From assembly GCA_018857735.1 (NCBI GenBank), contig JABMCL010000767.1, forward strand, positions 781,001-845,000: 64,000 nucleotides of DNA, written 5' to 3'. The position numbers and the translations under genes were made by a program. This DNA comes from Alviniconcha marisindica. Lineage: Eukaryota > Mollusca > Gastropoda > Provannidae. Below, piece after piece: positions 1 through 13,200 of this stretch. Positions within the stretch are counted from its first letter, which is position 1, and the number at the start of each line of letters is the position of its first letter. The notes beneath the pieces were generated by a model. It made no database searches. It was not told the origin of the DNA and worked only from the letters and a program-made list of their open reading frames with translations.

Positions 1-1035
1 ACAAAACACGCGTTGACACCGAATACACATGAGAGAAAATGGTGGCAGTCTCGACTTCAACTTCATCTCGTTACTAAATCCCACGGTAAACGAGAACTGG
101 GTTTGCCGACATCGTCTGCTGCAGTTCTTCCTTGAAAATGATGCCGTGTACGATGTTCCGATCTATTCAAACTTTTTCTGTGACCGGCAAATTTACAGAA
201 CGTTACCACATTTTTGGTGCACGGATAGACCTTCTTTTTACTATTTTTGTCTGCTCACGTTATAGACCATGAGCTACAATCAGGTTACTTCATCATTTTG
301 GCTTTGTAATGTGCATTAATTCTAGGTTATACTGTATGCATTTTTCGTGCCATTGACGCAAAATACGTAATGTTTCGCGTCGGTTTACGCAAATCTCTAA
401 AAGGCAGTGCAACCCCTGTTCTGTTCTTTTATTTGTTTGTTTTTGTTTCAAATAAACTCATATTTGAGAAGGACTCAAGGAGTTATACTGATTCTTTCAC
501 TTTTGTCTGCTTTTCTGCTTATCACATGTTCCCAGAAGTTTGTAGCTCAAATGATTAGCTCGTAGTTCTTTTCACTTCACCATAATAACTTGACTTGATG
601 CAACCGTTTACCGCAAAGTATCTGTGTGTTTTTCACTTCACCATAATAACTTGACTTGATGCAACCGTTTACCGCAAAGTATCTGTGTGTTTGGAAGTAT
701 GTACTGAAGTGAAGATTGATTACATCAATAGCAACACTGACCACCAAGTTGCTTACTTAATTGGTTATATTTTCCAGTGTGTGTGTGTGTGTATGTGTGA
801 ATCTCTCTCTCTCTCTTGAATATTTCCAAACTGAATCTGAAAAAAAGTGATTACAATATGAAGTACCATTACCCATTTCAGTCAGTGACACATGGATGCT
901 CTGATGCATGTTTATTTACATGACACCAGACACAGGTGTGTAATAATAGTAATAAATACACAGTGCAGCTGGAACCAGTGGCTCCATTGCCAGAAAAAGA
1001 TGGCAGGTGGGCGGCCTTGCTCCCTCCATTGTTCT
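1..1035. other. Upstream segment, no supported gene
   Basis: Mostly non-repetitive, AT-rich DNA left of the first minisatellite. A short + frame ends at 265 and an AATAAA lies at 451-456, so the tail of an upstream transcript is possible but nothing recognisable is encoded. Short GT and CT microsatellites lie near 778-815. The SDHB exon with the start codon and transit peptide should lie here or further left, but I could not identify it. Confidence 0.4.
569..690. repeat. 61-bp tandem duplication
   Basis: Two adjacent, essentially identical 61-bp copies (569-629 and 630-690), each containing CACTTCACCATAATAACTTG and ending in the TATCTGTGTGT region. Near identity implies a recent duplication. 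No function is visible. Confidence 0.9.
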
Positions 1036-3727
1036 AGCTCAGTGGTCCCGCCACAGGCAAGATGTGCTGTACCGGTATGATACAGTCTGTCCCGCCACAG
1101 GCAAGATGTGCTGTACCGGTATGATGCAGTCTGTCCCGCCACAGGCAAGATGTGCTGTACCGGTATGATACAGTCTGTCCCGCCACAGGCAAGATGTGCT
1201 GTACCGGTATGATACAGTCTGTCCCACCACAGGCAAGATGTGCTGTACCGGTATGATACAGTCTGTCCCGCCACAGGCAAGATGTGCTGTACCTGTATGA
1301 TAGTTGATACAGTCTGTCCCACCACAGGCAAGATGTGCTGTACCGGTATGATACTAGTCTGTCCCACCACAGGCAAGATGTGCTGTACCCATGTAGATGT
1401 TTACTAGTACGTCTGTCCCACACAGGCAAGATGTGCTGTACCTGTAGTATTGATACTGTCTGTCCCACCACAGGCAAGATGTGCTGTACCGGTATGATAC
1501 AGTCTGTCCCGCCACAGGCAAGATGTGCTGTACCGGTATGATACAGTCTGTCCCGCCACAGGCAAGATGTGCTGTACCGGTATGATACAGTCTGTCCCAC
1601 CACAGGCAAGATGTGCTGTACCGGATATGATACAGTCTTTCCCACCACAGGCAAGATGTGCTGTACCGGTATGATACAGTCTGTCCCGCCACAGGCAAGA
1701 TGTGCTGTACCCATATAGTATCATACTGTCTGTCCCACCACAGGCAAGATGTGCTGTACCGTATGATATCATACTGTCTGTCCCACCACAGGCAAGATGT
1801 GCTGTACCGGTATGATACAGTCTGTCCCCCACAGGCAAGATGTGCTGTACCGGTATGATACAGTCTGTCCCGCCACAGGCAAGATGTGCTGTACCTGTAT
1901 GATCAGTTATACTGTCTGTCCCACCACAGGCAAGATGTGCTGTACCTGTATATAGTTATACTGTCTGTCCCACCACAGGCAAGATGTGCTGTACCGGTAT
2001 GATACAGTCTGTCCCGCCACAGGCAAGATGTGCTGTACCGGTATGATACAGTCTGTCCCGCCACAGGCAAGATGTGCTGTACCGGTATGATACAGTCTGT
2101 CCCACCACAGGCAAGATGTGCTGTACCCTATGAGTCTATCAAACTAAATTGTTTATGATACTAGTCTTTCCCGCCACAGGCAAGATGTGCTGTACTGGTA
2201 TGATACAGTCTGTCCCCCACAGGCAAGATGTGCTGTACCGGTATGATACAGTCTGTCCCAGCCACAGGCAAGATGTGCTGTACCTGGAATAGTTGCATAC
2301 GTCTTTCCCCCACAGGCAAGATGTGCTGTACCGTATGTTTTTATTCAACGACATGTTTCGTTGTCCCGCCACAGGCAAGATGTGCTGTACCGAATATTGA
2401 TACAGTCTGTTCCCACCACAGGCAAGATGTGCTGTACCTGGTATGATACAGTCTGTCCCACCACAGGCAAGATGTGCTGTACCGGTATGATACAGTCTGT
2501 CCCACCACAGGCAAGATGTGCTGTACCCATGTATATCAGTTATCATACTGTCTGTCCCACCACAGGCAAGATGTGCTGTACCTGTATGATAGTTGATACT
2601 GTCTGTCCCACCACAGGCAAGATGTGCTGTACCCATGGTATGATATCATACTGTCTGTCCCACCACAGGCAAGATGTGCTGTACCCATATATATCGTATA
2701 CTGTCTGTCCCACCACAGGCAAGATGTGCTGTACCCATATATATCATACTGTCTGTCCCACCACAGGCAAGATGTGCTGTACCCATAGTATCATACTGTC
2801 TGTCCCACCACAGGCAAGATGTGCTGTACCCATATATATCATACTGTCTGTCCCACCACAGGCAAGATGTGCTGTACCCTGTATGATAGTTGATACTGTC
2901 TGTCCCACCACAGGCAAGATGTGCTGTACCCATATATATCATACTGTCTGTCCCACCACAGGCAAGATGTGCTGTACCCTGTATGATAGTTGATACTGTC
3001 TGTCCCACCACAGGCAAGATGTGCTGTACCCATATATATTCATACTGTCTGTCCCACCACAGGCAAGATGTGCTGTACCTGTATGATAGTTGATACTGTC
3101 TGTCCCACCACAGGCAAGATGTGCTGTACCCATATATATCATACTGTCTGTCCCACCACAGGCAAGATGTGCTGTACCTCTGTATGATAGTTGATACTGT
3201 CTGTCCCACCACAGGCAAGTGTGCTGTACCCATATATATGTCATACTGTCTGTCCCACCACAGGCAAGATGTGCTGTACCCATATATATCATACTGTCTG
3301 TCCCACCACAGGCAAGATGTGCTGTACCCTATATATCATACTGTCTGTCCCACCACAGGCAAGATGTGCTGTACCACTATATATCATACTGTCTGTCCCT
3401 CCACAGGCAAGATGTGCTGTACCCATATATAGTCATACTGTCTGTCCCACCACAGGCAAGATGTGCTGTACCCATATATATGCATACTGTCTGTCCCACC
3501 ACAGGCAAGATGTGCTGTACCCATATATATCATACTGTCTGTCCCACCACAGGCAAGATGTGCTGTACCCATATATATTCATACTGTCTGTCCCACCACA
3601 GGCAAGCTGTGCCGTACCCATATATATGTCATACTGTCTGTCCCACCACAGGCAAGATGTGATGTACCTGTATGATAGTTGATACTGTCTGTCCCACCAC
3701 AGGCAAGATGTGTTGTACCCATATATA
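1036..3727. repeat. Minisatellite A, left part: SDHB 3' splice-site repeat
   Basis: Dozens of units of about 40-50 bp. The conserved core is CTGTCTGTCCCACCACAG followed by GCAAGATGTGCT and GTACC. The first 30 nt of this core are identical to the real SDHB intron/exon junction at 7121-7150, so each unit carries a full 3' splice site plus 12 exon nt. Cores are constant, but spacers vary (GGTATGATACAG, CATATATATCATA, TGTATGATAGTTGATA). It continues as the right part at 5656-7138 beyond a transposon insertion. Confidence 0.95.
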
Positions 3728-3733
3728 TATTTA

Positions 3734-5518
3734 TGACCCATTCTCAAAACCTGAACTGGGCTAATGGTCTCATGTTTGCCCATGCTAAAAAGTAAACCTA
3801 CGATTATGCTATGCATCTCGATTTGGTTTTATTGTGTTGTACATTTAATAAACAAATACACATGATAACCATGTGTTTGTTACTGGAGCGAAAGTGCAGT
3901 TTATTTGTGTGAATGAACTGAAATTTGTGTAAGCACTCCACGTGAAAACGTGACGCCAGCACCAATGTTTAAACGAACTTAAAGTGACTCGCCACTACTG
4001 AGTTCTATCAAAAACTAAATTGTTTTAGGGATGAATAATACTTTTATTCTTCATCCTATTAAAAAAAAAGTGGAAACTTTTTATGTGTTATGGAGTACTG
4101 AATATCGGTGATCAGTCATGATGCATCCCATCATCGGTCAGAATATTTAAAAAAAAGCTCGACTCGGCTCATAAATGATTAAATTGATGTAACAAGTCCA
4201 TCAACGCGGGTGTCTTTACAGCTGGAATAGTCTGCATCGTTTATTTCAACTGTTTTGTGGTTTATTTAGCTTTACTCTCCATGTTTTTATTTCAACGACA
4301 GTGTCTTGTTGTGCCAACGCGCCCAACCAAATTTGAAACCTAAACGAACTATTGAATACAGCGATATGTTCCTATCCTAGTTTTGTAGTACCAGGTGACC
4401 TGGAAATAGCTTTGTTTTGATGTATAAAATGGCGAAAACCAGGCATGGTTAGTGATTTACTTTTCTTGTCATCGACAAATCACATCCAAACATTATGTCA
4501 CGTCCAATCACATTTACAGCACTTTTACACAAGTTTCACACTATTTAGTGACAAAATCATGGCTAATTTCCATGTATGGAATGATCGATGTGGCAACAAT
4601 GTAGTCTATGTAGAAGGCAGATAGTTTCGGTTGCACACTGTTCAAATTTGAAGATGAGTTCAGAGTGACAAAAAGCAAATTCCTGTCATAATCACGACCG
4701 AGCACATGGTCAACTTTACCAAATTAGGACTGAGATTTCATCATAATGCTTCTTTAATTAAAAATGCTTATTGTAATTGTGAAACACCAATCTTGTTTCA
4801 GCTTTTCAAACAGAATTTGGCGACTTTGTTTTAGAAATGGAAAAAAGAAAAGAAAAAGACAAAAAAGAAAAGAAAAAGAACAATAATAGATGTATAATAG
4901 TAATACTGTAATAGTTTTTAGCACCCTGCTATATCTGTCATGCTTGTATGATACTGCAGTGTCAAAGTTTTGACTGCATCAAAGTAGAAATGAAACAAAT
5001 GTAAAAAATGTATCACATAATTCATTAATAGCCTGTTACGACATTTTTGATTGGACATGATGGTGACAAAATCTCTATTATTTTTTCTCTTTTTTGTTTT
5101 TGTTTTTTTGGTTGTTATACTGCATATGAAATAAACAGTATTTGTACAATGTATAAGCTGTGTGTTAATTACTGTCAATATTTTGTTTAATGTAAAGCAC
5201 AAATAATTAAAGGACTTTTGTTGGACGTAACTGATGACATGACATTTTCATTCAAAATCAATGGAAAAAAAATCATTTTTATAAGTCTTTTTTGAGCTGG
5301 TGACAGCAACACACATCTTTCAGTTAATGTATATTTTTTAACAACATATGCTGATTATGTTAATACTTTGTTTGACTACTTTTCATGTCATCAGTCACAT
5401 CCAATCAAGGTAGGCAGTTTCAATAAAATTGCATTCAACATCAACAATTGGCCCAGACTATCTTCTAGCTCTTATATTTAGAAAATATAAAAGTTAGACA
5501 ACCCACTAATACTAAGAT

Positions 5519-5594
<76 letters not shown>

Positions 5595-5652
5595 CTATTG
5601 ATTTATTCCCTCTTGTGTCATACTTCACAGATGACGTTTTGAGAATGGGTCA
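3734..5652. mobile_element. Non-autonomous TIR DNA transposon inserted in minisatellite A
   Basis: A perfect 17-bp terminal inverted repeat, TGACCCATTCTCAAAAC at 3734-3750, has its reverse complement at 5636-5652. TTA on both sides (3731-3733 and 5653-5655) is a 3-bp target-site duplication. Repeat units of the same array flank both ends, so the 1,919-bp element inserted into the array. No transposase frame is visible; a 94-codon - strand frame at 4918-5202 is unrecognised. Internal sequence is AT-rich with an inverted pair at about 5220-5240 and 5384-5404 and a long (AT)n. A 3-bp TTA duplication fits PIF/Harbinger-type elements, but the terminal sequence alone does not prove a superfamily. 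Confidence 0.8.
5523..5593. repeat. (AT)n microsatellite
   Basis: About 35 uninterrupted AT dinucleotides near the right end of the TIR element. Confidence 0.97.
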
Positions 5653-5655
5653 TTA

Positions 5656-7138
5656 TATATATGATAGTTGATCCTGTCTGTCCTACCACAGGCAAGATGT
5701 GCTGTACCCATATATATCATACTGTCTGTCCCACCACAGGAAAGATGTGCTGTACCCATATATATCATACTGTCTGTCCCACCACAGGCAAGATGTGCTG
5801 TACCCATATATATCATACTGTCCCACCACAGGCAAGATGTGCTGTACCCATATATATCATAATGTCTGTCCCACCACAGGCAAGATGTGCTGTACCCATA
5901 TATCATACTGTCTGTCCCACCACAGGCAAGATGTGCTGTACCCATATATCATACTGTCTGTCCCACCACAGGCAAGATGTGCTGTACCCATATATCATAC
6001 TGTCTGTCCCACCACCGGCAAGATGTGCTGTACCCATATATCATCAACTGTCTGTCCCACCACAGGCAAGATGTGCTGTACCCATATATATCATACTGTC
6101 TGTCCCACCACAGGCAAGATGTGCTGTACCCATATATATCATAATGTCTGTCCCACCACAGGCAAGATGTGCTGTACCCATATATATCGTACTGTCTGTC
6201 CCACCACAGGCAGGATGTGCTGTACCCATATATATCATAATGTCTGTCCCACCACAGGCAAGATGTGCTGTACCCATATATCATACTGTCTGTCCCACCA
6301 CAGGCAAGATGTGCTGTACCCATATATATATATTTAACATCAATTTATATATATATATATATATATATCATACTGTTGTCCACCACAGGCAAGATGTGCT
6401 GTACCCATATATATATCATACTGTTGTCCCACCACAGGCAAGATGTGCTGTACCCAAATAATAATATTGTAAGTCAAGTTTATATTATTATATCTGTCTG
6501 TCCCACCACAGGCAAGATGTGCTGTACCCAAAATATCTATCATACTGTCTGTCCCACCACAGGCAAGATGTGCTGTACCCATATATCTATCTATCATACT
6601 GTCTGTCCCACCACAGGCAAGATGTGCTGTACCCATATATCTATCATACTGTCTGTCCCACCACAGGCAAGATGTGCTGTACCCATATATCTATCATACT
6701 GTCTGTCCCACCACAGGCAAGATGTGCTGTACCCATATATCTATCATACTGTCTGTCCCACCACAGGCAAGATGTGCTGTACCCAATATATCTTCATACT
6801 GTCTGTCCCACCACAGGCAAGATGTGCTGTACCCATATATATCTATCATACTGTCTGTCCCACCACAGGCAAGATGTGCTGTACCCATATATATCTATCA
6901 TACTGTCTGTCCCACCACAGGCAAGATGTGCTGTACCCATATATCTATCTATCATACTGTCTGTCCCACCACAGGCAAGATGTGCTGTACCCATTTATAT
7001 ATCTGTCATACTGTCTGTCCCACCACAGGCAAGATGTGCTGTACCCATATATATATCTATCATACTGTCTGTCCCACCACAGGCAAGATGTGCTGTACCC
7101 ATATATATATATCTATCATACTGTCTGTCCCACCACAG
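5656..7138. repeat. Minisatellite A, right part, abutting an SDHB exon
   Basis: Continuation of the array at 1036-3727 with the same core. Spacers here are rich in ATAT and CTAT steps. The final core runs without a break into the genuine SDHB exon: the exon first 12 nt equal the repeat, then diverge to CAGACTGCAG. Short AT runs at 6326-6367 interrupt it. It forms the downstream end of the intron before the exon at 7139. Confidence 0.95.
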
Positions 7139-7219
7139 GCAAGATGTGCTCAGACTGCAGCAGCAGCAGCTGCTCCCCAGGCTGCCCCAAGGATGAAGAA
7201 GATTGAGATCTACAGATGG
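7139..7219 (+). CDS. SDHB: SDHB exon (transit peptide end and mature N-terminus)
   Basis: Codes [14 protein letters not shown] then [12 protein letters not shown] (27 codons, phase 0 at both ends). The acceptor CCACCACAG precedes it and the donor GTGAGT follows. It aligns with the familiar SDHB segment in which a short AQTAAA stretch is followed by basic residues and IYRW. Its first 12 nt are copied in every unit of the upstream array. Confidence 0.9.
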
Positions 7220-10200
7220 GTGAGTAATGGCAAAGATATGGGGAGCAAACAGGGAGTTGCTGAAACATTTTTGTTAGTTGAATCTTTTTCTATTACATTT
7301 GCTGTAAAGTGCAATGCTACTGGCATTGTGGCATGACTAGCAGTAGCATGTAAAGGGATGTGGTGGTGGTGGCTGGGAGGGTGGGGGGGGGGGGGCACAG
7401 TGGCATGACAGGCAGGTGAAAGGGATGTGGTGGTCGTGGCTGGGGGTAGGGGGTGGGCACAGTGGCATGACAGACATGAGAAAGGATGTCAGTGGAGGGG
7501 TGGAGGGTGAAGGGCACAGTGGCATGACAGGTGAAAGGGATGTGGTGGGGAGGCACAGTGGCTGACAGGTGAATAGGGATGTGGTGGGGAGGCACAGTGG
7601 CACTAAACAGACCTGCTGCTACAAGTGGTGATGCCATAGTAAATGACTGAGTGTATTCTGGCCATAGTGAATGAGAGAGGGTGCATGTCTTGTTATTAGT
7701 TAAGGCTGATGATCTAAAATCAGCTGGGTATGCCTTGCGTCTTGTCTGACCAGTTGACAGGAGACACATTTTCTCAAATTTCAGCAGAGAATATTTAATA
7801 TGTGTGTGCGTTTTGAAGATATGCTTATTTAAAGTACATGTGTTCTTTTGTTATGCAGGGGTATACTTTGGCGGCAGGCTTAGGTCATTGTCCATTGACT
7901 GATTACTTATTGCAGGAGGCGGACAGAATGTCCCATTCACTTTTCAATGCGGTCAACATGTATGTAACGTTTTACCGTGGACTGACACTCCAAGCAGAAG
8001 CTAATGGCAGTCTCTGTCTCCACTGTGTCTCAGACTCCAAACTAGGGTTGGACCATGTACATGCTTTTCAACTTGGTCAATACAACAAAGACTGTCATCG
8101 CCTGTGGTACTGAGCAAGACTGAGAAAAGAAGTACACTGTGATTGGTCATTGGTCCATTCAGCAAGGTGTCTGAAAAAAGCATTATTCTTATTGGCTAAG
8201 GAAACAAAAATGGCTTACTGGTTGATATGTAGCCTCAAATGGGTGCGCATTTTTGTCCAAATAACTGCCAAGACAAAACATTTGTCTGGCAATATTGTTA
8301 AATGGGCTTTCAAGGAGGCGGATTGTTTCTGGAGTCAAGGATCAGAGTCAGATCACTGACTGCACTTGAAATACAGTGGTATGGGAAATTATACAGGATG
8401 CACACAGGATACAGGATGCAGACAAAACGATGTATGAAGCTGGATACAGAATGCAGACAAAACGATGTATGAAGCTGGATACAGGATGCAGACAGAATGA
8501 TGTGTGAAGCTGGATACAGGATGCAGACAGAATGATGTGTGAAGCTGGATACAGGATGCAGACAGAATGTGATGTTGAAGCGATTGTTCTGGATAAGGAT
8601 GCAGACAGAATGATGTGTGAATTGGATACAGGATGCAGACAGAAGATGTATGAAGCTGGATACAGGATGCAGACAGAAGATGTGTGAAGCTGGATACAGG
8701 ATGCAGACAGAATGATGTGTTAAGCTGGATACAGGATGCAGACAGAATGATGTGTTAAGCTGGATAAAGGATGCAGACAGAATGATATATGAAGCTGGAT
8801 AAAGGATGCAGACAGAATGATGTGTTAAGCTGGATACAGGATGCAGACAGAACCAATGTATGAGGCTGGATACAGGATGCGGACAGAACGATGCGTGAAG
8901 CTGGATACAGGATGCGGACAGAACGATGCGTGAAGCTGGATACAGGATGCGGACAGAAGGATGTGTGAAGCTGGATACAGGATGCGGACAGAAGGATGTG
9001 TGAAGCTGGATACAGGATGCGGACAGAAGGATGTGTGAAGCTGGATACAGGATGCGGACAGAAGATGGTGAAGCTGGATACAGGATGCGGACAGAAGGAT
9101 GGTGAAGCTGGATACAGGATGCGGACAGAAGGATGGTGAAGCTGGATACAGGATGCGGACGAACGATGGTGAAGCTGGATACAGGATGCGGACGAAGATG
9201 GTGAAGCTGGATACAGGATGCGGACGAACGATGGTGAAGCTGGATACAGGATGCGGACAGAACGATGCGTGAAGCTGGATACAGGATGCGGACAGAACGA
9301 TGCGTGAAGCTGGATACAGGATGCAGACTGAACGATGCTGAAGCTGGATACAGGATGCAGACAGGATGCTGAACTGATACAGGATGCAGACAGAATGATG
9401 TATGAAGCTGGATACAGGATGCAGACAGAATGATGTGTGAAGCTGGATACAGGATGCAGACAGAATGATGCATGAAGCTGGATACAGGATGCAGACAGGT
9501 GATGCATGAAACTGAATACAGGATGCAGACAGAATGATGTATGAAGCTGGATACAGGATGCAGACAGAATGATGTATGAAGCTAAAAGTGTCTGCTGTGA
9601 ACAGTGGCCACAGCCCCCCTCTTTCTTGCTGCAAGTGATCTACACTTCAGTCTGGCAGCCAGATAATAGTATTTGTAATCAAGTACTTCATTTGCTTCCT
9701 TCACTGACTTGATCAGATTCAGAATGGCCATGGAACAGCTTCAGTATTATTTGAGGCTGTTTTAATAAAAACAAACAAAAAACATGTTGGCAAAGAAGTA
9801 ATCATTGCCAAAATGGAAATTACAATTGATTGATTGGCTATTGTTGATCAGTGGGGAATTGTGAGATTTTATGTTTATATTATATATTAATTTTGGTTTT
9901 ATGAATACAACTACATTTTTGTTGATCTTCCGCACTGTAGAAAGGACTCCTATTGTTAATGTTATTATAAATTATTATTAAACAGTTTTGAATGTGATGC
10001 ATATTTACTGTTGGCTTTGTTTTAAAAAAATATGTTTTTGATTTTATCTAAGTTTAGATTATTATTTTTATAGTTTTGGGCATACACAAACACTTATATC
10101 ACTGCACAAAGTCAAAGAAATTTTTTTTTGACATTGACTGCTTTAATTGCTGTGCTTGTTACTGCTGTATAAGTGTAGGGTGAAGTTTGTGACTGCTGTG

Positions 10201-13200
10201 TAAATGTAGAGTGAAGTTGGTGACTGCTGTGTAAATGTGGAGTGAAATTAGTGACTGCTGTGTAAATGTAGAGTGAAGTTGCTGACTGCTGTGTAAATGT
10301 AGAGTGAAGTTGGTGACAGCTGTGTAAATGTAGAGTGAAGTTGGTGACTGCTGTGTAAATGTAGAGTGAAGTTGGTGACTGCTGTGTAAATGTGGAGTGA
10401 AATTAGTGACTGCTGTGTAAATGTAGAGTGAAGTTGGTGACTGCTGTGTAAATGTAGAGTGAAGTTGGTGACGGCTGTGGGGTGGTTGGGACGGTGTAAA
10501 TGTAGAGTGAAGTTGGTGACTGCTGTGTAAATGTAGAGTGAAGTTGGTGACTGCTGTGTAAATGTAGAGTGAAGTTGGTGACTGCTGTGTAAATGTAGAG
10601 TGAAGTTGGTGACTGCTGTGTAAATGTAGAGTAAAGTTGGTGACTGCTGCTGTGTGACAGGACCCTGACCGACAAGGAGACAAGCCCCGTGTGGAGACCT
10701 ATGAGATCGACCTGAACCAGTGAGTTACACACTCCCTTGTTAAGTGATTTACCATTGCCCTATCAGTTCCTGTACACACTCCCATGTTCTTTAAGTGATT
10801 AAGTGATTTACCATAGCCCTATTGATTCCTGTGCACACTCGCATGTTAAGTGGTTTGTTTACCATTGCCCTATCCATCCTTGTACACACTCCCATGTTTA
10901 GTGATTTACCATAGCCTTATTGATTCCTGTACACACTCCCATGTTAAGTGGTTTAGTGATTTACCATAGCCTTATTGATTCCTGTACACACTCCCATGTT
11001 AAGTGATTTAGTGATTTACCATAGCCTTATTGATTCCTGTACACACTCCCATGTTAAGTGGTTTAGTGATTTACCATAGCCTTATTGATTCCTGTACACA
11101 CTCCCATGTTAAGTGATTTAGTGATTTACCATAGCCTTATTGATTCCTGTACACACTCCCATGTTCAGTGGTTTGTTTACCATTGCCCTATCGATCCCTG
11201 TACACGCTCCCATGTTAAGTGATTTACCATTGCCCGATAGATTCCTGTGCTAGATGAGTTACATCTGTCTCATACATTCCCAAGATAAATGAGTTAGCAC
11301 TGCCTGGTGATCTCATATGTTCCATGAGTTGCCACTGCCACATTTATATGCTTCTGTGCACATTACATGAGTTTTAAATGCTGTCCCACACACTCATGTG
11401 TTAACATAGATTACCACTGCCACATACAGTCCCATATTACATGAGTTACCACAGGCACAGCCTCATTCATTCCTGTGTTAAATGAGTTACCACTGCCTCA
11501 GACACCTGTGTGTTGCACAATTTACCATCCACTTCTTTGTTACATGAGCACACTCTCCTGTGATACAAGTTACCGCCATTGTCCTGCATATGTACTCATT
11601 TGTTCCAGTGTTTGTTGCATAGTCACTGACTGAGTCAGTATACATGGTGTTGTTGTTGTTGTAGCACAGTCAGTATACAGGGTGTTGTGGGGTCTGTAGC
11701 ACAGTATACATGGTGTTGTGGGGTCTGTAGCACAGTATACATGGTGTTGTTGTGGGGTCTGTAGCACAGTATACATGGTGTTGTTGTGGGGTCTGTAGCA
11801 CAGTATACATGGTGGTGTTGTGGGGTCTGTAGCACAGTATACATGGTGTTGTGGGGTTTGTAGCACAGTATACATGGTGTTGTTGTGGGGTCTGTAGCAC
11901 AGTATACATGGTGGTGTTGTGGGGTCTGTAGCACAGTATACATGAGTGTTGTTGTGGGTCTGTAGCACAGTATACATGGTGGTGTTGTGGGGTCTGTAGC
12001 ACAGTATACATGGTGGTGTTGTGGGGTCTGTAGCACAGTATACATAGTGTTGTTGTGGGGTCTGTAGCACAGTATACATGGTGGTGTTGTGGGGTCTGTA
12101 GCACAGTATACATGGTGTTGTGGGGTTTGTAGCACAGTATACATGGTGTTGTGGGGTCTGTAGCACAGTATACACGGTGTTGTTGTGGGGTCTGTAGCAC
12201 AGTCAGTATACATGGTGTTGTTGTGGGGTCTGTAGCACAGTCAGTATACATGGTGTTGTTGTGGGGTCTGTAGCACAGTCAGTATACATGGTGTTGTTGT
12301 GGGGTCTGTAGCACAGTATACACGGTGTTGTTGTAGGGTCTGTAGCACAGTCAGTATACAGGGTGTTGTTGTAGGGTCTGTAGCACAGTCAGTATACATG
12401 GTGTTGTTGTGGGGTCTGTAGCACAGTCAGTATACAGGGTGTTGTTGTGGGGTCTGTAGCACAGTCAGTATACAGGTGTTGTTGTGGGGTCTGTAGCACA
12501 GTCAGTATGTCAGTATACATGGTGTTGTTGTGGGGTCTGTAGCACAGTATACATGGTGTTGTTGTGGGGTCTGTAGCACAGTATACATAGTGTTGTTGTG
12601 GGGTCTGTAGCACAGTATACATTGGGTGTTGTGGGGTCTGTAGCACAGTATACATGGTGTTGTGGGGTCTGTAGCACAGTATACATGGTGTTGTGGGGTC
12701 TGTAGCGCAGTATACATGGTGTTGTTGTGGGGTCTGTAGCACAGTCAGTATACATGGTGTTGTGGGGTCTGTAGCACAGTATACATGGTGTTGTTGTGGG
12801 GTCTGTAGCACAGTCAGTATACACGGTGTTGTTGTGGGGTCTGTAGCACAGTCAGTATACAGGGTGTTGTTGTGGGGTCTGTAGCACAGTCAGTATACAG
12901 GGTGTTGTTGTGGGGTCTGTAGCACAGTATACATGGTGTTGTTGTGGGGTCTGTAGCACAGTCAGTATACATGGTGTTGTTGTGGGGTCTGTAGCACAGT
13001 CAGTATACACGGTGTTGTTGTGGGGTCTGTAGCACAGTCAGTATACACGGTGTTGTTGTGGGGTCTGTAGCACAGTCAGTATACAGGGTGTTGTTGTGGG
13101 GTCTGTAGCACAGTCAAGTATACATGGTGTTGTTGTGGGGTCTGTAGCACAGTCAGTATGTCAGTATACATGGTGTTGTTGTAGGGTCTGTAGCAGTCAG

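Larger units (their letters stand above)
7220..10660. other. SDHB intron, mixed repeats and unique DNA
   Basis: Contains minisatellites at 7345-7610, 8386-9586 and 10161-10655. The stretches at about 7615-8385 and 9587-10160 are non-repetitive with no recognisable gene. A 91-codon frame at 7838-8113 follows a pyrimidine tract but matches nothing I know. Confidence 0.6.

Noticed and set aside
370..558. Frame MFRVGLRKSLKGSATPVL as a candidate SDHB transit-peptide exon
   Set aside because: The N-terminus looks basic and presequence-like, but the only in-phase GT (GTTCTG) is a poor donor and the frame soon becomes hydrophobic; no alignment support.
1034..3816. Many 100-260-codon frames with HILPVVGQT or [10 protein letters not shown] repeats
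   Set aside because: Translation of the splice-site minisatellite in several frames on both strands; no splice or start context.
1036..7138. CRISPR-like appearance: constant cores with variable spacers
   Set aside because: Host is eukaryotic, spacers are AT slippage variants, and the core is a duplicated exon junction.
7838..8113. 91-codon + frame in an SDHB intron
   Set aside because: No recognised family and no paired donor; SDHB exons on both sides already join in phase without it.
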